From Lachnospiraceae bacterium UBA4348 (GTDB lineage: Bacteria; Bacillota; Clostridia; Lachnospirales; Lachnospiraceae): DNA of 25,156 nucleotides. Each line of letters opens with the position of its first letter. Within the stretch, counting starts at the first letter, position 1. Shown here one piece after another: positions 8,295-14,937 of the stretch. A model generated the notes under the pieces. It was not told the DNA's origin and made no database searches. It saw only the letters and a list, made by a program, of their open reading frames with translations. Made by a program: the position numbers and the translations under genes. The DNA is taken from NCBI GenBank assembly GCA_002394165.1, contig DGTA01000136.1, forward strand, positions 1 to 25,156, in the 5' to 3' direction.

Positions 8295-9023
8295 TTGAAA
8301 AAGAATTCAGTTGTGATCAAAAGCTGTGCTTACGGATTAAATATCATTCTCGATCCGGCCATCGGCTTTGATCAGCTCCTGGAGGATACAGCCGCCAAGT
8401 TCAGGGAAGCTTCCCGTTTTTTCGGGAATGCCCAGATGGCCGTATCCTTCAGGGGACGTGATCTTTCTCAGGAGGAGGAACTCCGGCTCATTGAGACGAT
8501 CGTTGCCAATTCAAGGATCGAGATCGTGTGCCTCGTCGACGAGGATCCGGAGTCGGATAAAAAATACAAGGAAGCCGTGATCCGGGCCCTTGAACAGAAA
8601 AACAAGGAAAACGCAGCCGTCTTTCACGGTTCTCTCCTGATGGGAGAGAAGCTTCGGACAGATCAGTCCATCCTCATTCTCGGGGATGTGAAAAGCGGAG
8701 CGAGCGTAAGCGCCGACGGTTCAGTTATCGTCCTGGGAAGCTGCCTCGGGCAGGTGAGTGCCGGAGCGGCCGGAGATGAGAGTGCGTTTGCAGCCGCCCT
8801 CGTCTTAAAGCCGTCCATGGTAAGCATCGCCGGTCTCAGTGCCAGGCCTGCCATCACCAAGCGGGACGACCCGGGTAATTATGAGACGGATCCTAAGATC
8901 TGTTTTATCAGGGACGGTCATCTTATGCTGGAGGATCTCTCCGGCACCGTATTCGACCTGATCCGGCGTGCCGGCCAGGAAGAGGATAGAGCAGCGCAGC
9001 CGTCCGGATCTGACAAGGAGTGA
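8295..9023 (+). CDS. minC: Septum site-determining protein MinC
   Basis: The protein has 242 residues, with an N-terminal alpha/beta domain (about 1-100, containing VVIKSCAYGLNIILD) and a C-terminal right-handed beta-helix. The helix carries the MinC_C signature: ILILGDVKSGASVSADGSVI, VLGSCLGQVSAGAAGDESAF, then LKPSMVSIAG. MinC blocks FtsZ polymerisation away from mid-cell, normally after recruitment to the membrane by MinD. The start TTG 8295 follows the near-perfect AAGGAGGTG (8281-8289). The usual partners minD and minE, often directly downstream in Clostridia, are absent: rodA starts one base after this stop. The final 20 residues are charged and probably disordered. Confidence 0.9.
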   Translation: MKKNSVVIKSCAYGLNIILDPAIGFDQLLEDTAAKFREASRFFGNAQMAVSFRGRDLSQEEELRLIETIVANSRIEIVCLVDEDPESDKKYKEAVIRALEQKNKENAAVFHGSLLMGEKLRTDQSILILGDVKSGASVSADGSVIVLGSCLGQVSAGAAGDESAFAAALVLKPSMVSIAGLSARPAITKRDDPGNYETDPKICFIRDGHLMLEDLSGTVFDLIRRAGQEEDRAAQPSGSDKE

Positions 9024-9024
9024 C

Positions 9025-10125
9025 ATGTTTAGACAATACAAACTCAGAGATTACCGTTTCAGCCTTATCATACTGGTCATATCGCTTTCCGCGCTCGGGA
9101 TCATGATCATCGGAAGCGCCCAGAGTTCATCCCAGAACAGGCAGCTTTACGGGCTCATTCTCGGGATCGGGGTCATGATCTTTGTCTCCCTGATCGACTA
9201 TTCCTGGATGCTTTCCTTTTCATGGCTGATGTATCTGGTCGGTGCCGGCCTGCTGGTCGCCGTGCTGATCTTTGGCGAGAACGTGAACAACGCGACCCGC
9301 TGGATCAGGATCGGTGTTCAGTTCCAGCCCTCCGACCTGGTGAAGATCATCCTGATCCTGTTTTTTTCCTCATATTTTTCAGAGAGAGAGGACAATCTCA
9401 ATACCTTCCGGACGATCATTACCTCGCTGGTCCTTCTGGGCGTTCCGCTTTTTCTGATCTACAAAGAACCGGATCTGTCCACTGCCATTGTTACAGCTAT
9501 GACATTCTGTGCTATAATATTTGCAGCCGGACTCAGCTTTAAGATCATTCTGGGCATCCTGATGGTCCTTATACCGGGAGTTGTCATTTTCTTCAGTGTG
9601 ATCCTTCGTCCCGGCCAGACGCTGCTCAAAGAGTACCAGCTCAGCCGCATCATGGCCTGGCTCAGACCCACTGAATTTGCCCAGCAGGCTTACCAGCAGC
9701 AGAATTCGATCATCGCGATCGGTTCCGGGCAGCTTTACGGAAAAGGCCTCAACAACAACATGGTCTCCTCTGTCAAAGGCGGCAACTTCATCGCTGAGCC
9801 GCAGACGGACTTCATCTTTGCTGTTGCCGGCGAAGAACTTGGATTCCTGGGCTGCTGCCTTATCATCCTGCTTGAATTTCTGATCGCGGTCGAATGCATC
9901 CGGATCGGACGCAGAGCCAAGGATCTGGCCGGTTCGCTGATCTGCTGCGGGATGGCTTCACTGATCATGCTCCAGAGTTTTGTCAATATTTCGGTAACAA
10001 CGGGACTGATGCCCAATACCGGGATCACGCTTCCTTTTGTGAGTTACGGTGTCACATCGCTGATCACACTGTGCATGGGGATCGGGGTCGTTATCAATGT
10101 GGGGCTGCAGTCGAGAAAATACTAG
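9025..10125 (+). CDS. rodA: Rod shape-determining protein RodA (SEDS glycosyltransferase)
   Basis: The 366-residue polytopic membrane protein, with about ten membrane segments, belongs to the FtsW/RodA/SpoVE (SEDS) family. Diagnostic segments are IYKEPDLSTAIV, the extracellular AEPQTDFIFAVAGEELGFLG containing the conserved acidic site, and LMPNTGITLPFVSYG near the C-terminus. It polymerises lipid II into glycan strands and works with PBP2, encoded two genes upstream. The start is ATG 9025, one base after the minC stop, with AAGGAG (9015-9020) inside minC; this start gives the expected charged N-terminus MFRQYKLRDYRFS. RodA rather than FtsW is inferred from the neighbouring mreBCD and PBP2 genes. 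Confidence 0.95.
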   Translation: MFRQYKLRDYRFSLIILVISLSALGIMIIGSAQSSSQNRQLYGLILGIGVMIFVSLIDYSWMLSFSWLMYLVGAGLLVAVLIFGENVNNATRWIRIGVQFQPSDLVKIILILFFSSYFSEREDNLNTFRTIITSLVLLGVPLFLIYKEPDLSTAIVTAMTFCAIIFAAGLSFKIILGILMVLIPGVVIFFSVILRPGQTLLKEYQLSRIMAWLRPTEFAQQAYQQQNSIIAIGSGQLYGKGLNNNMVSSVKGGNFIAEPQTDFIFAVAGEELGFLGCCLIILLEFLIAVECIRIGRRAKDLAGSLICCGMASLIMLQSFVNISVTTGLMPNTGITLPFVSYGVTSLITLCMGIGVVINVGLQSRKY

Positions 10126-10143
10126 GTTTACAGGAGGCTTCTT

Positions 10144-10539
10144 ATGAACATCGGCCTGATCGCGCATGACGGGAAAAAGAAACTGATGCAGAACTGTTGT
10201 GTTGCTTACCGCGGTATACTGGCCAAACACCAGCTTTACGCGACAGGGACCACCGGCAGGCTTATCGAGGAAGCCACCGGTCTTTCTGTCCACAAGCTGC
10301 TTGCCGGCCATGTGGGCGGGGAACAGCAGATCGGTGCGATGGTGGAACAGAACCAGATCGACCTGGTCCTGTTTCTCCGGGATCCGGAAAATCCCAAGAA
10401 CACCGGACCGGATATCACGACGGCGATCCGCCTATGTGATATCCACAATGTACCTCTTGCGACAAATATCGCGACAGCGGAGGTACTGCTGAAATCACTT
10501 GAAAGAGGAGACCTTGAGTGGCGTGAAATGTACAAATAA
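10144..10539 (+). CDS. mgsA: Methylglyoxal synthase family protein (MgsA), altered active site
   Basis: The 131-residue protein has the MGS-like fold with IGLIAHDGKK (H8, D9), the phosphate-binding YATGTTGRLIEEATG, GGEQQIGA (E60), LFLRDPENP (D80) and PLATNIATAE. Methylglyoxal synthase converts dihydroxyacetone phosphate to methylglyoxal. Against E. coli MgsA as I remember it, the catalytic Asp71 position (GGDQQ) is Glu60, His98 (PHDPD) is Thr87, and Ser65 is Ala, while Asp101 is kept as D90. GGEQQ occurs in other Clostridia as far as I recall; loss of the histidine is less usual. Start ATG follows AGGAGG (10132-10137) by 6 bases. mgsA after rodA is a normal Clostridial order. Family membership is secure, full activity is not. 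Confidence 0.87.
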   Translation: MNIGLIAHDGKKKLMQNCCVAYRGILAKHQLYATGTTGRLIEEATGLSVHKLLAGHVGGEQQIGAMVEQNQIDLVLFLRDPENPKNTGPDITTAIRLCDIHNVPLATNIATAEVLLKSLERGDLEWREMYK

Positions 10540-11617
10540 ACCCAAACCGGATGTCTCGCCGGAGGCTCTCGGATATACGAAGAGAGAGTGGGACCGCATC
10601 AACGCCATTGATGCGAAGGAACAGCGTCACCAGATCCACCTTTTCCTGGTGCTTGCTTTATTGCTGGCCATCGTTATCTTTATGCTTGTGATGGTCTACC
10701 AGGTCGTCTGGCGCTCCCATGACTATCAGCTGGTTCTTCCGTACGGAAGCAGCCGCGTGCTGGTGGAGGGCAGGAATATCTCCGGAATGGAGCTGGCGCC
10801 TTCCTTTGCGCAGGATCTTGCGGTCGCTGACGGCGATGTCAACACCGACATGCTCAATATCGGTGCCTTAAGCGCCGGATTGTTTGATCTGACCTCCAAC
10901 CGCGTCGTCTATGGAAAAGATCTTTTTGCAACGCGTTCCCCTGCCAGCATGACCAAGATCATGACAGCGATCGTGGCCCTGAAATACGGGAACCTCGATG
11001 ATATCGTCGTAGTCACCGAGACGGCCCTGAACGTGGAATACGGATCATCCGTGTGTGATGTGAAAGTCGGGGACCGTCTCAGCCTCAAACAGCTTCTCTA
11101 CGGAATGATCGTCGCTTCCGGCAATGACGCCGCCATGATGGTGGCGGAGCATGTGGGCGGCAGTGTTGCCGGCTTCGTGGAAATGATGAACGATGAAGCC
11201 CGCCGCATCGGCGCCACCCGCACGCATTTCAACAATCCCCACGGCCTGACGGACCCTGAGCATTATACCTGTGTGTATGACCTGTACCTGATCTTCAATG
11301 AAGGCATGAAATATGACCTGTTCATGGATATGATCAGCCGCTCGAATTTCTATGCGGAATACACGGCCGGTGACGAGACGGGAAGAGCTGTGACCTGGGA
11401 GACGACAAACCATTACTTTACCGGTGAGGCGCCGCTTCCCGAAACGATGATCGTCTACGGCGGCAAGACCGGAACTACCGAAGACGCCGGCGCATGCCTG
11501 ATCCTGCTGGCAAAAGACCTTTACGGAAATCCTTTTCTGGGTGTCATCATGCATTCGGAGGATAAGGATGCCCTGTATCTGGATATGAACGGCCTTCTGG
11601 CCCTGGCCGCGACATAA
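10514..11617 (+). CDS. D-alanyl-D-alanine carboxypeptidase (S11 family), N-terminally membrane-anchored
   Basis: Counting from TTG 10514 the protein has 367 residues. It begins with a cytoplasmic segment of about 40 residues and a membrane helix at about 43-64. The S11 domain follows with SMTK (S145-K148), SGN (S202-N204) and KTG (K318-G320). These enzymes remove the terminal D-Ala from peptidoglycan stem peptides and so limit cross-linking. Unlike typical DacA/DacF there is no cleavable signal peptide, and the protein ends soon after KTG, without the C-terminal beta domain and amphipathic anchor. Possible starts are TTG 10499, TTG 10514 and GTG 10523; AGAGGAG at 10504-10510 favours the last two. 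All overlap the end of mgsA, so translational coupling is likely. Confidence 0.9.
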   Translation: MSGVKCTNKPKPDVSPEALGYTKREWDRINAIDAKEQRHQIHLFLVLALLLAIVIFMLVMVYQVVWRSHDYQLVLPYGSSRVLVEGRNISGMELAPSFAQDLAVADGDVNTDMLNIGALSAGLFDLTSNRVVYGKDLFATRSPASMTKIMTAIVALKYGNLDDIVVVTETALNVEYGSSVCDVKVGDRLSLKQLLYGMIVASGNDAAMMVAEHVGGSVAGFVEMMNDEARRIGATRTHFNNPHGLTDPEHYTCVYDLYLIFNEGMKYDLFMDMISRSNFYAEYTAGDETGRAVTWETTNHYFTGEAPLPETMIVYGGKTGTTEDAGACLILLAKDLYGNPFLGVIMHSEDKDALYLDMNGLLALAAT

Positions 11618-11620
11618 GAG

Positions 11621-11649
11621 TTGTGTTTTGAAGGCCAATTCGATATAAT
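11621..11649 (+). promoter_or_regulatory. Sigma-A-type promoter before the P-loop protein
   Basis: TTGTGT (11621-11626) and a perfect TATAAT (11644-11649) are separated by 17 bases, just after the carboxypeptidase stop. Transcription would begin near 11656, about 29 bases before the next ATG. No terminator is visible between the carboxypeptidase gene and this site, so the next gene may also be read from upstream. Confidence 0.7.
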
Positions 11650-11684
11650 AGCATTATCTTAAAGAACAAGGAGGAACAGCGACC

Positions 11685-12104
11685 ATGATTCAGCTGATCA
11701 TTGGAGAGAAAGGAAAGGGCAAGACCAAGATCCTTCTCGACATGGCCAACAAACAGATTAAGAGTGTTAACGGAAACATCGTTTATCTGGATAAAAGCAA
11801 ACAGCACATGTACGAACTCAACAACAAGATAAGGCTGATCGACGTAAAGAACTATCCTGTCGACAGCCGGGATACCTTCCTCGGTTTCCTGTGCGGGATC
11901 ATCTCACAGGATAATGACCTGGAATGGATGTATCTGGACAGCTTCCTGACCCTTGCGCGGATCAGCGCGGAAGAGGTGGAGGACGCACTTGACAGGATCG
12001 ACCGGATCAGTACTTCCTATCATGTTGATTTCGTGATCAGCGTTTCGATCACGAGAGACCAGGTCCCGGAGCGTTTCGCCGAGAATATCGTCAGTGAATT
12101 ATAA
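11685..12104 (+). CDS. Small P-loop nucleotide-binding protein of unknown function
   Basis: The 139-residue protein begins with a beta strand and a Walker A motif, GEKGKGKTK (residues 7-15). A Walker B-like strand ends in WMYLD (D85), and a later strand VDFVISVSIT could carry a sensor residue. No transmembrane segment is present, and no partner domain is fused to it. I recognise it only as a conserved hypothetical of Clostridia, sometimes loosely labelled as an ATPase; I cannot assign a substrate. AAGGAGG (11668-11674) lies 10 bases before ATG. Its own promoter (11621-11649) and an intrinsic terminator (12131 onward) make it potentially a single-gene unit between the wall-elongation and division clusters. 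Confidence 0.75.
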   Translation: MIQLIIGEKGKGKTKILLDMANKQIKSVNGNIVYLDKSKQHMYELNNKIRLIDVKNYPVDSRDTFLGFLCGIISQDNDLEWMYLDSFLTLARISAEEVEDALDRIDRISTSYHVDFVISVSITRDQVPERFAENIVSEL

Positions 12105-12130
12105 ATTTCCGTCATTAAAAAGGATTTATC

Positions 12131-12160
12131 GAAAAAGCTCCTTCGGAGCTTTTTCGTGTA
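12131..12160 (+). terminator. Rho-independent terminator
   Basis: A perfect 11-base inverted repeat, arms 12131-12141 and 12145-12155 around a TTC loop, has a GC core (GCTCC/GGAGC) and an A/T outer part that supplies the T-run on the 3' arm. It lies 27 bases after the P-loop gene stop and 20 bases before the next start codon. Confidence 0.85.
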
Positions 12161-12179
12161 TTAAGGAAAAGCAGAACAC

Positions 12180-13553
12180 ATGGCTGATCGTAACAAAAAA
12201 AAGGTAGTCTCCTTCGGAAATGAGGGCAGGTTCGGATGGCTCAATATCGGAACAGGTATTTTTGTGGCGATCCTGATCTACATGATCATCTACCTTTTCG
12301 CTTATCTCACTCAGGATCATACCGTCTCCTTTGAGGTCACAAGAGGCACGATATCCGGCAATTACCGGTATACGGCCCTGGCCCTCAAAAATGAGACTGT
12401 CATACAGGCCGCCTACACCGGAAATGTCACCTATTACGCCCGAAACGGAGCCAAGGCCGGAAGCGGCCTGACTGTCTGTTCGATCGACGAAAAGGGCTCC
12501 GGGGAGGCCCTCACATACGCTGCCTCCCTCACGGATGATGACTACAGGCAGCTTCGATCCGACGCGGAGGGCTTCACCGTGAATTTTTCCGACAGCTCTT
12601 TTCACCAGGTCTATGATTTTAAGGCGGATGTCTTAAGCTACCTGCTGCAGAGTGCACAGTCCTCCACCTATACGCCCTCCTCAGGGCTGATCAATCTGGT
12701 CACAGCTCCCGAGTCAGGGTTCGTAGTCTATTCGGTGGACGGGATGGAGGATCTTACGGAAGAAAACATCACCGGAGACTGCTTTAACCGCAATCAGTAT
12801 AAATCGACCAACCTGCGGCTTAACGGGACCGTGAAAGCAGGGGACAGCCTCTATAAACTTGTGACGGGAGAGCGGTGGAGCCTGTATTTCCCTGTTTCCC
12901 GCGAACTGGGGACTAAACTTATGGACCGCACGAGCGTGCGTTTCCGCTTCCTTAAGGACGATACGACTTTCCAGGCGCCCTTTACCATCATGGAGCTGAA
13001 CGGATCCTACTACGGCAGGATCTCACTGAACAATTCCCTGATCCGCTACGTCAATGACCGTTTCCTTGAGATCGAACTTCTCATGGATTCGAAGGTGGGC
13101 CTGAAGGTACCCCGCAGCGCCGTGACAGAGCGCACTTTTTACGGGATACCGAAAGAATACGTGACACCGAATCCGGACAGTGACAACGAGATCTCCCTGG
13201 CCAGAGAATCCTTTGCGCGGGACGGCCAGTCTACTGTCACCTATGTAACGGCTGATGTGTACGGATACCAGGACGGCGTATACCTGGTCGACCTTAGTCT
13301 CTTCGACCCCGGTGATTATGTCCTGATGAGCGGGACTTCCAAAAAGCACAAGATCACGGAGGGCGATGAGGTCACCATACAGGGCGTTTATAACAAGAAT
13401 AAGGGATTTGCCCAGTTCAGGCAGGTCACGATCGTGGATGCCAATGAGAATTTCTGCATTGTTGAACCGCGAAGTCCCTACGGACTCGCGGCCCATGATT
13501 TTATCGTTCTCGATGCCTCGCGCGTCAGCTCGGACGAGATCCTTCACGGATAA
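12180..13553 (+). CDS. HlyD-like membrane-fusion/adaptor protein linked to division genes
   Basis: The 457-residue protein has a basic cytoplasmic tail, one membrane helix at about residues 24-43, then a large extracellular part. The early segment GTISGNYRYTALALKNETVI and the following GNVTYYARNGAKAGSGLTV resemble the split lipoyl/barrel-sandwich part of HlyD adaptors, with VKAGDSLYKLVTGERWSLYF further on and a late beta-barrel-like region. HlyD proteins usually join an inner-membrane transporter to an outer channel, but no ABC transporter or channel gene is nearby. The gene lies 22 bases before yggS and in the same unit as sepF, an arrangement I recall in other Clostridia. A division or envelope role is an inference. 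The start ATG has a modest AAGGA (12163-12167), and no clear promoter is visible after the preceding terminator. Confidence 0.72.
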   Translation: MADRNKKKVVSFGNEGRFGWLNIGTGIFVAILIYMIIYLFAYLTQDHTVSFEVTRGTISGNYRYTALALKNETVIQAAYTGNVTYYARNGAKAGSGLTVCSIDEKGSGEALTYAASLTDDDYRQLRSDAEGFTVNFSDSSFHQVYDFKADVLSYLLQSAQSSTYTPSSGLINLVTAPESGFVVYSVDGMEDLTEENITGDCFNRNQYKSTNLRLNGTVKAGDSLYKLVTGERWSLYFPVSRELGTKLMDRTSVRFRFLKDDTTFQAPFTIMELNGSYYGRISLNNSLIRYVNDRFLEIELLMDSKVGLKVPRSAVTERTFYGIPKEYVTPNPDSDNEISLARESFARDGQSTVTYVTADVYGYQDGVYLVDLSLFDPGDYVLMSGTSKKHKITEGDEVTIQGVYNKNKGFAQFRQVTIVDANENFCIVEPRSPYGLAAHDFIVLDASRVSSDEILHG

Positions 13554-13575
13554 AGACAGTAAGGAAGGTGACGTT

Positions 13576-14271
13576 TTGATTAAGGAAAACCTTGAGAAAG
13601 TCAGAAAAAACATAGCGGCCGCCGCACTGCGTGTCGGCAGGGATCCGGAATCGGTCCGCCTGATCGCCGTGAGCAAGACAAAACCGCTTTCAATGGTATT
13701 GGAGGCAATGGAGGCCGGGGCCATGGAATTTGGCGAGAACAAGCCCCAGGAGCTTCGTGACAAGGCCGATGCGCTCTGCCGCCCGGATGTAAACTGGCAT
13801 ATGATCGGCCATCTCCAGAAGAATAAGATCAAATACGTGGTGGGAAGAGCCTGTATGATCCATTCGGTCGACACCTTTGAGCTGGCCGAGGCCATCAGTC
13901 TTCAGGCACAGAAGACCGGTCTTGTTATGCCCATCCTGCTTGAGGTGAATATAGCGGGAGAGGAGACCAAATTCGGAGCAAAGCCGGAGGAGACTGCCGC
14001 CCTTGCCAGGGCTGTGAGTGAACTCAGGGGCATCCAGGTGAGAGGCCTTATGACCATTGCTCCCTTCGTGTCCGATCCTTCTCAAAACCGCGTACATTTC
14101 CGTAATTTACGGGATTTATCTATTGACATAGCCCGTCAAAACATTGATAATGTTCTTATGTATGACCTGAGTATGGGCATGACGGGCGACTACGAAGTTG
14201 CTGTAGAGGAAGGCGCAACCTTCGTCCGTGTCGGGACGGGGATCTTCGGTGAGCGTGATTATTCCATCTGA
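13576..14271 (+). CDS. yggS: YggS/YlmE family PLP-binding protein
   Basis: The 231-residue, single-domain fold-type III PLP protein has the cofactor lysine in LIAVSKTKP (K34), FGENKPQELRDKA, WHMIGHLQKNKIKYV, RGLMTIAP, and the phosphate-binding end LSMGMTGDYEVAVEEGATFV. The family maintains PLP and amino-acid homeostasis and has no firmly known enzyme reaction. In Gram-positive bacteria (ylmE) it is linked to sepF, as here. The start TTG 13576 follows AAGGAAGG (13561-13568) by 7 bases and gives the usual N-terminus; the open frame extends upstream in the overlapping HlyD-like gene but without a family match. Spacing is 22 bases from the HlyD-like gene and 20 to sepF. Confidence 0.94.
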   Translation: MIKENLEKVRKNIAAAALRVGRDPESVRLIAVSKTKPLSMVLEAMEAGAMEFGENKPQELRDKADALCRPDVNWHMIGHLQKNKIKYVVGRACMIHSVDTFELAEAISLQAQKTGLVMPILLEVNIAGEETKFGAKPEETAALARAVSELRGIQVRGLMTIAPFVSDPSQNRVHFRNLRDLSIDIARQNIDNVLMYDLSMGMTGDYEVAVEEGATFVRVGTGIFGERDYSI

Positions 14272-14291
14272 GTTGAAACAGGAGACATTCC

Positions 14292-14861
14292 ATGAGTTTT
14301 ATTGCGGATAAGTTCTTTAAGGCCATGCGCCTGAATGAAACTGAAGACGAGTATGATGATGATGAGTATCTTGACGAGGCGGATGAGTATATCGATGAAC
14401 CCGTTCCCAAGAGCAGAGTGATCAGCCGTAAGGAAGACGATTTCCCGGATGATGACGATGATGAGGAGGATGATTCTGACAGGTTCTCTGTCAGGACCGT
14501 GAAAACACCTTCGTCCTTCCGGTCAAGAAGAAAGGATTCCAAGATTTCCTCCATCCACAGCCGCAGAAGGGAAAGCGGCGGTGCCGGCACAAAAGTATGC
14601 GTGATCAGGCCTCATTCCATGGAGGATGCCAAGGAGATCACAGATACCCTTCTCGATGAGTGCACCGTCATCCTGAATGTTGAAGGAATGGAGCTGGAGC
14701 TGGCACAGCGCATCATTGATTATACCGCCGGTTCCTGCTATGCGATCGACGGAAATCTCCAGAAGATCAGCAATTATATTTTTATCATCACCCCGGCCAG
14801 CATCGATATCACCGGTGATTTTCAGGAACTTCTGGCAGGAGCCTTCGATGTTCCCTTCTAA
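14292..14861 (+). CDS. sepF: Cell division protein SepF
   Basis: The 189-residue protein has an N-terminal amphipathic membrane-binding helix (MSFIADKFFKAMRL). A linker follows of about 80 residues that is first extremely acidic (runs of D/E near residues 18-64) and then basic (Arg/Lys/Ser-rich, about 75-93). The C-terminal SepF core (about 99-187) contains VCVIRPHSMEDAKEITDTLL, VILNVEGMELELAQRIIDYT and FIITPASIDITGDFQE. SepF anchors FtsZ filaments to the membrane and shapes the division ring. The start follows CAGGAGA with normal spacing. The gene is the last of its unit, with a terminator 19 bases after its stop. The ylmG, ylmH and divIVA genes that frequently follow sepF are absent. Confidence 0.95.
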   Translation: MSFIADKFFKAMRLNETEDEYDDDEYLDEADEYIDEPVPKSRVISRKEDDFPDDDDDEEDDSDRFSVRTVKTPSSFRSRRKDSKISSIHSRRRESGGAGTKVCVIRPHSMEDAKEITDTLLDECTVILNVEGMELELAQRIIDYTAGSCYAIDGNLQKISNYIFIITPASIDITGDFQELLAGAFDVPF

Positions 14862-14880
14862 TCGTTTCAGATAACTCCAG

Positions 14881-14916
14881 ATACCCGCTGCCGTTTTACG
14901 GCGGCGGTATTTTTCG
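14881..14916 (+). terminator. Rho-independent terminator after sepF
   Basis: The arms 14881-14893 and 14899-14910 pair as a GC-rich stem (ATACC/GGTAT base, GCTGCCG against CGGCGGC) with one bulged C and one G-U pair around a TTTTA loop, followed by TTTTTCGTT. It separates the division unit from aroB, which starts only 22 bases later. Confidence 0.85.
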
Positions 14917-14937
14917 TTAAGATATGAGGTTTATTCC

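Noticed and set aside
8968..9024. An upstream ATG at 8968 as start of rodA
   Set aside because: It would add 19 residues overlapping minC; ATG 9025 has AAGGAG just upstream and gives the normal RodA N-terminus.
13366..13575. A longer yggS starting at ATG 13366
   Set aside because: The extra 70 residues overlap the HlyD-like gene and match nothing; TTG 13576 has a good ribosome site and the normal family start.
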